This document shows, in pieces, positions 1-10,281 of a stretch of DNA of 64,000 bases. A program made the translations under genes and the position numbers. Source of the stretch: CBDCZY01 sp965224745 (GTDB lineage: Bacteria > Pseudomonadota > Gammaproteobacteria > Methylococcales > Methylomonadaceae); NCBI GenBank assembly GCA_965224745.1, contig CBDCZY010000009.1:777022-841021 (forward strand), written 5' to 3'. Each line of letters opens with the position of its first letter. Position 1 is the first letter of the stretch. The notes below the pieces were generated by a model, which worked only from the letters and a program-made list of their open reading frames with translations, had not been told where the DNA came from and made no database searches.

Positions 1-422
1 TTATGGGTCTTAATGCAAACATTATGGTACAAGAATTCATCAAAGAAGCAGGTGGTAGCGATATACGTTGCTTTGTCATTGGCGATAAAGTAGTGGCGGC
101 AATGAAAAGACAAGGTGTAGAGGGAGAATTCCGCTCTAACTTACATCGGGGCGGTAGTGCTTCCACTGTTCGTCTCACGCCCGAAGAAAGATCTACTGCT
201 GTCCGTGCGGCTAAAATAATGGGCTTAAACGTTTGCGGAGTGGATTTGTTGAGATCGAATCACGGCCCGGTCATCATGGAAGTCAATTCTTCACCGGGAT
301 TGGAGGGTATTGAGCAAACCAGCCAGCTAGATATCGCCACTTTAATTATCGAATTCATTGAAAAACGTATTCAAAGCCAGGCTAACAAAAATTCGCGTAC
401 CAGAACTCGAGGCAAAGGTTAA
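1..422 (+). CDS. rimK: RimK-type ATP-grasp ligase, C-terminal part (5' end outside window)
   Basis: This is the C-terminal half of a RimK-family enzyme, the ATP-dependent ligase that adds glutamate to the C-terminus of ribosomal protein S6. The 139 visible residues contain ATP-grasp elements: the segment with DIRCFVIGDKVVAAMKR, the RGGSAS glycine loop, and the metal/nucleotide-binding EVNSSPGLEGIE motif. RimK is usually about 300 residues, so roughly half lies upstream of base 1. The frame is open at the window edge, so the internal ATG at base 3 is not the real start. The stop codon lies 3 bp before the next gene, indicating an operon. The short basic tail rich in Arg and Lys is not conserved in my memory of the family. 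Confidence 0.9.
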   Translation, partial: MGLNANIMVQEFIKEAGGSDIRCFVIGDKVVAAMKRQGVEGEFRSNLHRGGSASTVRLTPEERSTAVRAAKIMGLNVCGVDLLRSNHGPVIMEVNSSPGLEGIEQTSQLDIATLIIEFIEKRIQSQANKNSRTRTRGKG

Positions 423-425
423 GCA

Positions 426-1478
426 ATGCAAACCACCCTAATTATCAACGAACAAACCATCAAGTCAGATCAAAATATCATTATTGATTTGCCCCTTCCA
501 GCTTTATACACCAATACCCCGTTGACCATGCCAGTCCATGTGGTCACCGGCACACACTCCGGGCCTCGTTTATTCGTTGGCGCGGCTATTCACGGGGATG
601 AGCTCAATGGCGTAGAAATAATTCGAAGATTACTGAAAAATCCCAGCTTGAAACACTTGCATGGCGACCTTATTGCTGTGCCAATGATCAATGTGTATGG
701 AATCATTCACCATTCTCGATATTTACCTGACCGCCGTGATCTTAACCGATCTTTTCCAGGCTCGAATAAAGGCTCATTAACTCAACGTATAGCCAACTTA
801 TTGATGACTGAAATTATCGATAAATGTTCACATGGAATAGACCTCCATACCGCAGCTATTCATCGTAACAATCTGCCCCAAATACGAGCCAATCTAGATG
901 ACCCTGAGACCTTGAGCCTTGCCAAAGCGTTTAATGTTCCCGTTCTAATCAACGCCAATACTAGAGACGGCTCGCTTCGTGGAGCGGCAACAGCAAAAGG
1001 CATTCCCATACTACTGTATGAAGCGGGTGAAGCGCTCCGTTTTGATGAAGTATCAATAAGGGCAGGTGTGAGAGGAATTCTTAATGTGATGACGCAACTT
1101 GGCATGCTCCCACACCGAGAATCACCGGTCGGAAAAATAAAAGAACCGGTCGTTGCGCGTAGTAGTCATTGGGTCAGATCACCCGCCAGCGGTTTATTCA
1201 GAGCCGCGAAGCCATTAGGTGCCCGTCTCAAACAAAATGAAGTTCTGGGTGTAATAAATGACCCGATCAACAATGAAGATGTCGAGGTAGTTACTTCATC
1301 CAGCGGATTGGTCATTGGCCGTACTGAAATACCATTGGTCTATGAAGGGGAAGCTTTGTATCACATCGCACGATTTGATAATCATCATGATATAGCCAAA
1401 AAGGTTGTTTCTTTTCGAGAAGCTATGTTACCTGACGAAGAACAATATCATCCAGATGACTATAGTATTTACGACTGA
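426..1478 (+). CDS. Succinylglutamate desuccinylase/aspartoacylase-family (AstE/AspA) zinc hydrolase
   Basis: A 350-residue zinc-dependent deacylase or carboxypeptidase of the AstE/AspA family (M14-like fold). Zinc ligands appear as HGDE at about residues 56-59 and the His of GIDLHT near residue 141. The substrate-binding DRRDLNRSFPG motif lies at about 102-112, and a catalytic-glutamate segment, LYEAGEAL, near 200. It starts 3 bp after rimK stops, and this pairing is common in proteobacteria. A role in trimming or recycling glutamylated substrates is an inference from that pairing. It is not a canonical arginine-catabolism astE, because no other ast genes are nearby. The exact substrate is unknown. 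Confidence 0.85.
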   Translation: MQTTLIINEQTIKSDQNIIIDLPLPALYTNTPLTMPVHVVTGTHSGPRLFVGAAIHGDELNGVEIIRRLLKNPSLKHLHGDLIAVPMINVYGIIHHSRYLPDRRDLNRSFPGSNKGSLTQRIANLLMTEIIDKCSHGIDLHTAAIHRNNLPQIRANLDDPETLSLAKAFNVPVLINANTRDGSLRGAATAKGIPILLYEAGEALRFDEVSIRAGVRGILNVMTQLGMLPHRESPVGKIKEPVVARSSHWVRSPASGLFRAAKPLGARLKQNEVLGVINDPINNEDVEVVTSSSGLVIGRTEIPLVYEGEALYHIARFDNHHDIAKKVVSFREAMLPDEEQYHPDDYSIYD

Positions 1479-1524
1479 GCTTTTTTTAACGCTAAAAATG
1501 CAATCTCACAAAGAGATAAGCGCG

Positions 1525-1548
1525 AGTGACGAACCTGGGTTCGTCACT
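1525..1548. terminator. Bidirectional hairpin between convergent genes
   Basis: A perfect 11-bp stem (AGTGACGAACC with GGTTCGTCACT) and a 2-nt loop sit in the 84-bp gap between two genes that end facing each other. Neither side has a strong T tract, so termination is inferred from stem strength and position. Confidence 0.6.
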
Positions 1549-1562
1549 GCTTTAGCCATTGT

Positions 1563-4340
1563 TTACTGAATACCAATTTGATTGAATGGAATGGCTTGAA
1601 ACCCTGGGATTGAAAAAGCCGGAGAATTTGGCTGTAAGGTTAAATCAAGAGCTCCTTCATTCACAAACAGCGGATCCTGCCCAGTAAGATTATCAACCTG
1701 CTCTTTAAAAGCATCCACTGGGGAAAATGACCTTGAACTCGTCAAATCAGCACTAATAAAACCGGTCTGAATATTCGGATTGCCTTCAAAAATAATGTTA
1801 CGGGAGAATACCGAGCCTTCTGGATGCAACCAGTTTACCGATGGGTCTTGCGTATTAAACTGGGTTGGAATAGCCGCCAACTCAGGATATTTCGATGCCC
1901 AAGGTTCGGCCTTGTAGTTGATGCCATCCTTACTCATACGCTCTATCAAGTTCCAGCTGTCTCCAGCTCGAAATGTAATCGAACCCGTTCCTCGGTTATC
2001 GGTAAACATGGCAACATTGACTTTGGCAAATACATTATTTTCCATAATATTGTCTCGACCACCGCCATTCAAAATACTGTATCCTTTTCCAATTCGATAG
2101 AACGTATTTCCAAAGATCTTGGTATCGCTGATCCCATCATCCATATAGATGCCATGCGCTCCAAACTCATGCTTCTTGTTAAAGGATGCGATATCGTGAA
2201 TAAAGTTGTACTGGATCACGTTACCTCGCCACCCCCAATCACGCCCGCTATACATGGCTCCCATGTCTGATGAAAGACGCACTACATCATGGATATCATT
2301 GTACTCAATAACGTGTTCATTGCCTTTCCACAAAACACCCGCGTGCGGACCTTGATAAATATCATTGTGCGCAATCTTCTGGCCAATCCCCAGCACTTCA
2401 ACGCCCATTTTAAAACCATAAACCCATTGCCCAAAATGATGGATTTTGTTATTCCTGACAAAGTTATTAGCCAATTGTAAATTAGGTCGATTGCCTCCAT
2501 CCACAATGACAGCGCCATTACCGGTATAAGCAATTTCGCTATTTTCTATGCCTGAATTGCTCGCATTAATATGAACACCTACACCGCCTGTATTGCGTAA
2601 CGTCGATCCTTGAACCACATTATTGGATCCTCCGATCATTTTAACTAACTCTGCACGCCCACCTTCTAACGTTAGATCCTTGAAAGTGATCCAAGACGCG
2701 CCTTGAAGTTCGACTAAAGGTGTCTCCAATAAGGATACTGCAACGCTTTTATTATTGATTCCCGATGGTGGCCAGAAATATAGAATGCCTGTCTCTCTGT
2801 CAAGATACCATTCACCAGGCTGCGTGATTTCTTCCAATAAATTATAAGCATAAAAAGATTGCTTACCCCCAATACCAAAGGCAGTCTTTACCACTGTCAT
2901 TGTTTTCGACCCGGTATTAAGGTTGGTCAAGGGGACGTGGAAATCGGCCCAGTCTTCACCAAAAAAGCCATGCAGCCGGACATCTCTGGCAGCACCCCAA
3001 CGATTGGGTCGATCACTCGTATAAGTGAACGCCGTATCAGACAACACTTGGTTGATGGTAGCAAACCCGCTGGCACTGGCATCTTGGTTAGCAGGTGAAT
3101 TTTCATTGGGTTTGTCCGGCCACCTGGCCAGTGTCATCGGCTGATCATCAAAATATAAGTGCAAAGCACCTTTTACATTGCCGGAAGCGTTGCGGTTAGC
3201 AAAGCTACCGAAATCACTAATCCCTTCACTCGCAAGATTGATTTGTAACACCTTGGATTTTGCTGCATCGTCTAAGCGTCCCCAAACAGGTGAGTCACTG
3301 GTGACGGCTAAAAACCGGCTAGGATTGAGAGCCTGTGCTCCCGTAATCACTGCTTTTTCACCAGGATAACTTTGATAAACAATGGGTTTCCCGGGAGCCC
3401 CAGAGTCTGCGGCGCCTAAATTAAAGGTATTGGTGAGTTGATAAACGCCTTGTCGCAGCACTACCGCGATACCTTGGTCAGGTAAACCAGACGAGCTTTT
3501 GGTCGCAGCAACTGCAGTGCGCGCTTGGGCTAAAGTCCTGAAAGGCTCTGAAACCGTACCAGGATTACTATCGTTACCCGCAAGCGAGACATAAAATTTA
3601 ACTGATTGTTGTAAATTAGCTGGCGCTTGACTGATATCGGCGACTGCTTCGGCTTCTACCTCTGCTTCTGCTTCTGCTGATACAACATCAGGTGTCGATT
3701 GAACTTCTGAGGCTTCGTTTGTTTGTTCATCGTTAGCTGACTCATCAACCTTCTCAAGATCAACTGCCTCAACTGATTGTTGACCATCAACTTCTTGAGC
3801 TTGTTGAGAGACGTCTAATTCTGTTTCAGGCGTTGAGGTTGTATTCTCAATCAACCGCGGCACAGTCAAAGTTATAACATCGGCTTCAGCAATCAGTAAT
3901 GTCAGGTCGGCTTGAATTACATCCCTTTGTTGTATAAGGGATGTAGATTGGTCTGCTGTTAGTTTGTTACCAACCACGGCATCGCTGATTATTTTTTTAA
4001 ATGTTATCAACATGGTTGATGTGTGTCTCCAGTTCAATATTGCATCTGCTTTATTGTCAGAATTAATATGATCAGCGGCTATACCAGCATAACGTCTAGC
4101 TTGTTCTAATAATGAGCCAGAACTCAATTTAAGCTGTTGATTCGAAATAGCGATTTGAGACTGTGCGTTTAGTTCACCTAATTGGATAATAATCTCAGCA
4201 GGATTAACCTGACTGCCCCTTGATGTATCCTCTAGTTCTGCTTGAGCTTGCGGATGAATAAAAAATAATAATGATAGATGTATTATCAAATAGAATGAAT
4301 AGTGTGGTTTTTGATTAAAAATTTTTCTTGTTAGACACAT
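1563..4340 (-). CDS. Exported right-handed beta-helix protein (pectate-lyase-like fold)
   Basis: A large secreted or surface protein, about 925 residues from the chosen start. I place the start at 4340, not the longer 4448, because an AAGGAAG ribosome site lies just upstream and because it gives a clean signal peptide ending in HPQAQA. After the signal come a helical stretch and a Glu/Ala/Val-rich low-complexity linker. A DUF1565-like opening (FYVSLAGNDSNPGT) leads into a long parallel beta-helix with repeated Asn and Gly ladders (for example NNVVQGSTLRNTGGVGVHI). Such folds usually bind or cleave acidic polysaccharides. No catalytic residues can be assigned, so carbohydrate activity is an inference from the fold. 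It may complement the exported lyase-like protein at 54-56 kb. Confidence 0.75.
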   Translation of the reverse strand: MCLTRKIFNQKPHYSFYLIIHLSLLFFIHPQAQAELEDTSRGSQVNPAEIIIQLGELNAQSQIAISNQQLKLSSGSLLEQARRYAGIAADHINSDNKADAILNWRHTSTMLITFKKIISDAVVGNKLTADQSTSLIQQRDVIQADLTLLIAEADVITLTVPRLIENTTSTPETELDVSQQAQEVDGQQSVEAVDLEKVDESANDEQTNEASEVQSTPDVVSAEAEAEVEAEAVADISQAPANLQQSVKFYVSLAGNDSNPGTVSEPFRTLAQARTAVAATKSSSGLPDQGIAVVLRQGVYQLTNTFNLGAADSGAPGKPIVYQSYPGEKAVITGAQALNPSRFLAVTSDSPVWGRLDDAAKSKVLQINLASEGISDFGSFANRNASGNVKGALHLYFDDQPMTLARWPDKPNENSPANQDASASGFATINQVLSDTAFTYTSDRPNRWGAARDVRLHGFFGEDWADFHVPLTNLNTGSKTMTVVKTAFGIGGKQSFYAYNLLEEITQPGEWYLDRETGILYFWPPSGINNKSVAVSLLETPLVELQGASWITFKDLTLEGGRAELVKMIGGSNNVVQGSTLRNTGGVGVHINASNSGIENSEIAYTGNGAVIVDGGNRPNLQLANNFVRNNKIHHFGQWVYGFKMGVEVLGIGQKIAHNDIYQGPHAGVLWKGNEHVIEYNDIHDVVRLSSDMGAMYSGRDWGWRGNVIQYNFIHDIASFNKKHEFGAHGIYMDDGISDTKIFGNTFYRIGKGYSILNGGGRDNIMENNVFAKVNVAMFTDNRGTGSITFRAGDSWNLIERMSKDGINYKAEPWASKYPELAAIPTQFNTQDPSVNWLHPEGSVFSRNIIFEGNPNIQTGFISADLTSSRSFSPVDAFKEQVDNLTGQDPLFVNEGALDLTLQPNSPAFSIPGFQAIPFNQIGIQ

Positions 4341-5516
4341 AAATCTTCCTTGTAAAAGATAAATAGTAAGTGGAATAACTGATAGATATTTGTTAACAAC
4401 TAGCGCTATAGGTTGAATCGAGAGTGGATTTCTAATAAAAAACCGCACTCCCCAGGTAGCTTTTCAGCTTGCCCGTGAGTAGCTCCAAAACAAAGCGAAT
4501 GGGCGCAATTTACAAGTGTAAATGAGCACTTTTACGCAGTTACGGGGCTACTCAGAAGTGACCTGAATAGTTACAAAAACCTGGTACTTATTTCAACCGT
4601 CTCTTAATCGCAAGCAAAAAAGGCTTTTGCAATAAATTACGATATTAAATTTTACTTACAACAGTCACCAATGGTGGTTGCTATAGTTGGTTACGAAACG
4701 TCAATAAGCCTTTTACAGTAGCCCCTGTAAAATGAGGCTGGTGGTTTTGACTGGTCTTTTCTATCACCCTTGATGAGCTTAATCAGAGTAATAGCATTGA
4801 ACAGTAGAAAATGATTTGAACTGAGAGATGTAAAAAATAATTTCAATTTCACCGGGATCCGCCCATTATTATTAATAAAAAAGTACTTCCTATCGTTTTA
4901 GTATTAAGACGAGTAGTCTTAACTTTGTTTTTTTCTATTGAAAGACTTTTGTCGACAGTTTTTTTACATATTCAACAGTCGTGAAAAGCCTACGTACGGA
5001 GATGTACAAGCATTTATTATGCCAACTTACATTCATAGCTGATAAAATGAGCTTTCGAAATGATGGCAATCGAATATTTTTTCCGCTTTATCAACAAAAC
5101 ACTGTAATTTGTCTCTCACAAGAGACAGATCTACACAATTAACTATCTAAGCAATTGTTTTTTTTAGACTAGCTTTTTATAAGAAAAGCGACATCAAATA
5201 ATATTTAATAAATTAGAAACGCAAAATTAGCATTTCAACTCTCGGCCTTTCTATCCAAATTTTACTCATCACTTCAGCACCGTAACGATACTACAATGCA
5301 CCCAATGTTCAATTATTTGGTGTTAACCTGCTTTTAAAACATTGTTCATTTGCTTCAGAAGTCATCGTTCTTCAAAGATTTGTTTTACTTTCATTGAAAT
5401 CACCCTGTCATGCGGATTATTCAAACTGAAAAACTCGAGGGTTGTTCAAGTATTAAGAAGTGATAAACTTTATCGATTAATATGCAATGAGTTTTCTTTA
5501 ATCTGAGCCAGAAACG
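4341..5516. other. Long AT-rich intergenic region without a recognisable gene
   Basis: About 1.2 kb between the beta-helix gene and prlC, which read away from each other, so both promoters should lie here. I find no open frame with a ribosome site and recognisable product. The stretch near 4450-4580 is less AT-rich and contains an inverted repeat listed separately. Several T runs and small hairpins are present but none is convincing. Confidence 0.5.
4476..4554. repeat. Inverted repeat, possible remnant of a small mobile element
   Basis: TGAGTAGC at 4476-4483 is mirrored by GCTACTCA at 4547-4554, bracketing a more GC-balanced stretch than the surroundings. It has the look of a decayed insertion end or small non-autonomous element, but I see no second copy in the window. 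Confidence 0.3.
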
Positions 5517-7556
5517 ATGAGCAACCCAATATTAGAACCGACAGAGTTACCACAATTTTCCAAGATTAAACCTGAACATATCATTCCAGCGACTGAACAA
5601 TTGCTTGATGAAGCACGTCAATTGGTGGAGGAAAAATTAGCCGCTGCCCAGCGCTATACTTGGGAAAATTTAATACAACCAATAGAAGATATCGACGACC
5701 GTATCAATAAAGCATGGTCTCCCATTAGCCACATGAACTCGGTTGTCAATACCAATGAACTACGTGATGCGTATAACAGCTGCCTGCCAAAACTGAGTCA
5801 ATACGCCACTGAAATGGGACAGCATAAAAAACTGTTTGAAGCCTACCAGGCCATTGCCGAAGGTGACCAGTTTAAACAGCTGGATACTGCTCAACAAAAA
5901 ATTATCAACAATGCCCTTCGAGATTTCAGACTGTCGGGTATTGACCTTCCTGCAAATCAACAAGCCCGTTATAAAGCCATCAGCCAGGAATTGACGCAAT
6001 TAGGCAGTCAATTTGGAGACAACGTTCTGGACGCTACGCAGGCTTGGAGCAAACAGCTTGATCGTTTTGAAAGTCTGCAAGGGTTACCGGAAACTGCACT
6101 TCAGCTAGCCAAACAAACCGCCGAATTACAAAAAAAATCAGGCTGGCTTTTCACCCTCGAATTTCCTTCTTATATGGCTGTAATGACATTCGCGGATGAC
6201 CGCAACTTGCGTCAAGAAATGCACGAGGCCTTTACCACCCGAGCGTCTGATCAAGGCCCTCATGCCGGCCAATGGAACAATAGTGAAATTATGGGTAAGC
6301 TATTGGCCTTAAGACATGAGAAGGCCCAGTTGCTCGGTTTCAATAATTTCGCAGAGTTGTCCTTGGCGACAAAAATGGCCGACAAGCCTGAAGAAGTTAT
6401 TACTTTTCTTAATGATCTGGCCAACAAATCAATATCTTATGCGAAACGCGACCTTGAAGAACTCCGACAATTCGCAAAACAAGAAAGTGGCATTGCGAAC
6501 ATGGAAGCTTGGGATATCCCCTACCTGTCCGAAAAGATGCGTCAGCATCAATATGATCTGTCACAAGAAGAAGTTAAACAGTATTTCCCAGTAAGCAAGG
6601 TACTTCCAGGTCTATTTAGTGTTGTTGAAAAACTGTACGGTTTAAAGACTACCGAAGTAGACACATTTGACCGCTGGCATGATGATGTTCGTTTTTTTGA
6701 AATCCACGATGACCAACAGCAACTTCGCGGTAAATTCTTTTTAGATTTATACGCCAGACCCAAAAAAAGAGGCGGTGCCTGGATGGATGATTGCGTCACC
6801 CGCAAGAAATCTTCCGGCAGCGTGCAGACACCGGTGGCCTACCTGACTTGCAACTTTACTCCTCCTACCAGTAACGATCCCGCGTTACTGACCCATGATG
6901 AGGTGACCACGCTATTTCATGAGTTCGGTCATGGGCTACATCACATGTTAACCAAAGTAGATCATTTAGGTGTTGCTGGCATCAACGGCGTTGAATGGGA
7001 TGCGGTAGAACTACCGAGCCAGTTCATGGAAAACTGGTGTTGGGAACAAGAAGCTCTTGGCCTGATCTCCGGGCATTATAAAACAGGTGAACCATTACCA
7101 GAAAAACTGTTCAAAAAAATGCTGGCAGCAAAAAACTTTCAATCTGGTATGCAGATGGTCAGACAATTGGAGTTTAGCCTGTTTGACTTTCGTATCCATC
7201 TTGAATATCAATCAAACAACGAACAATTTATCCAGGAAATACTGGATGACGTACGCAACAAAGTAGCGGTTATGCAACCGCCAACTTACACTCGTTTTCA
7301 AAACAGCTTCTCACACATTTTCGCAGGTGGTTATGCTGCAGGGTATTATAGTTATAAGTGGGCCGAGGTGTTATCAAGCGATGCTTTCTCACTTTTTGAA
7401 GAAAAAGGTATTTTCGACAGACAGACTGGCCTCTCATTTCTCAGCAATGTACTTGAAAAAGGAGGTAGTGAAGATGCGAAAGCACTGTTTGTTGCTTTTC
7501 GCGGACGTGAGCCCAAAGTTGAAGCATTACTTAGACATGCTGGCATGGTCGCATGA
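5517..7556 (+). CDS. prlC: Oligopeptidase A (M3 zinc metallopeptidase)
   Basis: A cytoplasmic thimet-type oligopeptidase of 679 residues, the normal length for PrlC/OpdA. It degrades short peptides, including cleaved signal peptides. The HEFGH zinc-binding helix is at about residues 468-472, in the context TLFHEFGHGLHHML. The third ligand glutamate lies about 25 residues later in the EWDAVELPSQFMENW segment. The C-terminal substrate-binding motif around YAAGYYSYKWAEVL is intact. Upstream of the ATG there is only a weak purine stretch. The last codons overlap the start of ubiD by 4 bp (ATGA), so the two are translationally coupled. Confidence 0.95.
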   Translation: MSNPILEPTELPQFSKIKPEHIIPATEQLLDEARQLVEEKLAAAQRYTWENLIQPIEDIDDRINKAWSPISHMNSVVNTNELRDAYNSCLPKLSQYATEMGQHKKLFEAYQAIAEGDQFKQLDTAQQKIINNALRDFRLSGIDLPANQQARYKAISQELTQLGSQFGDNVLDATQAWSKQLDRFESLQGLPETALQLAKQTAELQKKSGWLFTLEFPSYMAVMTFADDRNLRQEMHEAFTTRASDQGPHAGQWNNSEIMGKLLALRHEKAQLLGFNNFAELSLATKMADKPEEVITFLNDLANKSISYAKRDLEELRQFAKQESGIANMEAWDIPYLSEKMRQHQYDLSQEEVKQYFPVSKVLPGLFSVVEKLYGLKTTEVDTFDRWHDDVRFFEIHDDQQQLRGKFFLDLYARPKKRGGAWMDDCVTRKKSSGSVQTPVAYLTCNFTPPTSNDPALLTHDEVTTLFHEFGHGLHHMLTKVDHLGVAGINGVEWDAVELPSQFMENWCWEQEALGLISGHYKTGEPLPEKLFKKMLAAKNFQSGMQMVRQLEFSLFDFRIHLEYQSNNEQFIQEILDDVRNKVAVMQPPTYTRFQNSFSHIFAGGYAAGYYSYKWAEVLSSDAFSLFEEKGIFDRQTGLSFLSNVLEKGGSEDAKALFVAFRGREPKVEALLRHAGMVA

Positions 7557-9016
7557 AATATAATGATTTACGCGACTTTATCCTACAATTAGAACGAACG
7601 GGAGAGCTTAAACGAATTCAATACCCGGCCGATCCCCATTTAGAAATAACCGAAATATGTGATCGGACTCTTAAACAAGAAGGACCTGCCTTACTGTTCG
7701 AAAACCCAAAAAATCATCAAATACCGTTGCTGGGAAATTTATTCGGAACGCCGAAAAGAGTAGCCATGGGAATGGGAGCTGATTCTGTTGACGCCTTACA
7801 TGAAATTGGCAAGCTTTTAGCCTTCTTAAAAGAACCTGATCCACCCAAAGGAATGAAAGACGCTTGGGAAAAGCTACCTGTTTTTAAACAAGCGCTGAAT
7901 ATGGCACCAAAACTAGTCAAGACCCCTGCTTGCCAGGAAGTTGTTTTGGAAGGAGATGAGGTGGATTTAAGTCGTTATCCAATACAAACGTGTTGGCCAG
8001 ACGACGCTGGACCATTAATAACCTGGTCGTTGGTTATTACTAAAGGTCCGCATAAAGAACGACAAAATATGGGCATCTACCGGCAGCAGGTTATCGCTAA
8101 AAACAAAGTGATCATGCGATGGCTGGCACACCGAGGAGGCGCGCTGGATTTTAAGGAATGGCAAGTAATTCATCCGGGTAAACCCTTTCCAGTTGCTGTA
8201 GCGCTTGGAGCCGACCCAGCCACTATTTTAGCGGCAGTTACACCAGTGCCAGATCCTTTGTCAGAATTTGCTTTTGCCGGGTTATTGCGTGGGAGTAAAA
8301 CAGAAGTTTCCACATGTCTTACCCACCAGCTACAAGTCCCTGCCAGTGCAGAAATCGTTTTAGAGGGTTACATTTATGCTGATGAAACTGCGCCTGAAGG
8401 ACCCTTTGGCGATCATACTGGTTACTATAACGAAGTCGAAACCTTTCCTGTATTTACTATTGAGAAGATCACGCAAAGACATAACCCCATCTACCACAGT
8501 ACCTATACTGGCAGGCCGCCTGATGAACCGGCTATTTTAGGCGTAGCGTTAAACGAAGTTTTTGTCCCGATCCTGCAAAAACAATTTCCAGAGATAACTG
8601 ACTTTTATCTTCCGCCAGAGGGTTGCTCCTATCGCATGGCAGTTATAAGCATGAAGAAACAGTACCCTGGTCATGCCAAGCGAGTAATGTTTGGTACGTG
8701 GTCTTATTTGCGCCAATTTATGTACACCAAATTCATTATTGTTACCGACGATGATGTTGATATCAGAAACTGGAAAGATGTAGTTTGGGCCATGACGACA
8801 AGGATGGATCCAGTCAGAGATGTTACCTTAGTTGAAAATACGCCAATCGACTACTTGGATTTTGCGTCTCCCGTATCAGGCCTTGGGTCAAAAATAGGTT
8901 TTGACGCTACCAACAAATTACCTGGTGAAACGCAACGTGAATGGGGTATACCAATAAACATGTCAAAAGAAATCGTCCAGCAAGTCGATAAAATATGGGA
9001 ATCTCTCAATATCTAG
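7553..9016 (+). CDS. ubiD: UbiD prenylated-FMN-dependent decarboxylase
   Basis: 4-hydroxy-3-polyprenylbenzoate decarboxylase, 487 residues, close to the E. coli length. It removes the carboxylate in ubiquinone biosynthesis using prenyl-FMN made by UbiX. The N-terminal MKYNDLRDFILQLERTGELKRI, the central PEGPFGDHTGYYNE segment and the C-terminal DDVDIRNWKDVVWAMTTRMDP region are all typical. The start overlaps the prlC stop by 4 bp. The ubiquinone hydroxylase at 26 kb is the other pathway gene in the window; ubiX is not seen here. Confidence 0.95.
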   Translation: MKYNDLRDFILQLERTGELKRIQYPADPHLEITEICDRTLKQEGPALLFENPKNHQIPLLGNLFGTPKRVAMGMGADSVDALHEIGKLLAFLKEPDPPKGMKDAWEKLPVFKQALNMAPKLVKTPACQEVVLEGDEVDLSRYPIQTCWPDDAGPLITWSLVITKGPHKERQNMGIYRQQVIAKNKVIMRWLAHRGGALDFKEWQVIHPGKPFPVAVALGADPATILAAVTPVPDPLSEFAFAGLLRGSKTEVSTCLTHQLQVPASAEIVLEGYIYADETAPEGPFGDHTGYYNEVETFPVFTIEKITQRHNPIYHSTYTGRPPDEPAILGVALNEVFVPILQKQFPEITDFYLPPEGCSYRMAVISMKKQYPGHAKRVMFGTWSYLRQFMYTKFIIVTDDDVDIRNWKDVVWAMTTRMDPVRDVTLVENTPIDYLDFASPVSGLGSKIGFDATNKLPGETQREWGIPINMSKEIVQQVDKIWESLNI

Positions 9017-9128
9017 CTTTTGCTTATACTTCACGCGGCCACGTAAAGAATCATATTAAGAGAAAGAAGGGGAACAAGTCTTGGGGATAACAGAGACATT
9101 TTTTCAAAGAAGGAGCCAACTAAAACTG

Positions 9129-9806
9129 TCACCAACCACCAAACCACGTTTCTTTCCAATCTAATATTTGCGCAGTATAGGGTGCATGTAAACTGATGCG
9201 TTGGAATTTTTTTGGTTTCGAGTCGGCTGATGTGTCGAGAGGTAGTATGTAAATATCTACATACTCTTCATTTTCTCTCCTATCATAAGTAAACCATGCA
9301 GTATTACCCGAAGCACCCCATTTTACATCGATAGGGTATCCAGTTTCTTTGTAATAAGCCTTAGCGTTTTGTGTAATATCAATACGAAGTCGCACTTGGG
9401 CAGTACCTGCCCCGGAAGCCGATGAATATTCTTGCACAATTTTGGTTGACCTGAGAACAACGGGGTCTCTTCGATCTTGACCGGTGATTTGATTGACGAC
9501 ACTTGCGATATCACTATTGGTATAGTTGGGATCCGATATCGTAAATGTATAATCATTTACTTCTTCCCCATCGACTTTTGTTTTTAGTGATTGGTTCTCA
9601 ATGTAAATATTGTATTGCGACGCTTCTATTTTACTAATTATTTCCTGTGCAGCGCTTTCCCGAAGATCGGTTATTTTGAAAGTGTGTTCTCTTATCGGAA
9701 AATTATTGTCGGTGGCACATCCCATCAATAGTATTAACTGTACTAAGATTGATAAACGCCCTAAATACTCAAACGGAAAGTAATGCTTCAAATAATTTGA
9801 TGTCAT
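9129..9806 (-). CDS. Predicted lipoprotein of unknown function
   Basis: A protein of about 225 residues with a lipoprotein signal: hydrophobic SILVQLILLMGC ends in a lipobox, so it should be acylated at that Cys. I prefer the ATG at 9806; a longer frame opens with GTG at 9866, but neither has a clear ribosome site. The mature part is polar and rich in beta-prone segments, with no motif I recognise. It stands alone, facing ubiD and followed by the TonB-receptor region. Function unknown; outer- or inner-membrane anchoring is inferred from the lipobox only. Confidence 0.65.
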   Translation of the reverse strand: MTSNYLKHYFPFEYLGRLSILVQLILLMGCATDNNFPIREHTFKITDLRESAAQEIISKIEASQYNIYIENQSLKTKVDGEEVNDYTFTISDPNYTNSDIASVVNQITGQDRRDPVVLRSTKIVQEYSSASGAGTAQVRLRIDITQNAKAYYKETGYPIDVKWGASGNTAWFTYDRRENEEYVDIYILPLDTSADSKPKKFQRISLHAPYTAQILDWKETWFGGW

Positions 9807-9866
9807 AAATAAGCAATTTATAAAAGTTAAAATAAACTGAACGCTCGGATTGAAATGATACCCCAC

Positions 9867-10233
9867 TTTTTTTAAAAGTTTAAATTGTGAAAAAGATACT
9901 TCCTTCTTGGATTTGATTAGATTAATTATGGATTAGCCGAACAATGAGTATAAAAAGCTTAATATCAACGATAACCCTGTTTGAACTTTATTTTAATTTT
10001 TTTGTCGACATTTCCTTGTATATTTTATACAATAGCTACGCTTTTACAGATTGAGAAATATCTAGTATTCGCCAAAAGAGGAGGAGTAAAGTTCATACTT
10101 TGCTTTAGAAAAAGAAAAAACTATAAACAAATTTAGATATAACAAGAATAACAGATAACGATAAGAAAACTTACTAGTAGCAGATGTCAAAGTTGACTAT
10201 GAATGTTTACTAATAAAAAAACACATTAAAACT
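9867..10233. other. AT-rich intergenic region
   Basis: Holds the likely promoter of the lipoprotein gene on the minus strand. No gene-like frame is seen in either direction; the sequence is strongly AT-rich with A tracts. Confidence 0.4.
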
Positions 10234-10255
10234 GCCCACTTAGGTGGGCTTTTTA
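10234..10255 (-). terminator. Rho-independent terminator after the TonB-receptor gene
   Basis: GCCCAC, loop TTAG, GTGGGC forms a 6-bp GC-rich stem with T-rich sequence on one side and A-rich on the other, so it can work in both directions. It lies 27 bp beyond the stop codon of the minus-strand receptor gene. Confidence 0.75.
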
Positions 10256-10281
10256 TTGTCCAAAATTTATTTTAATTCAAT

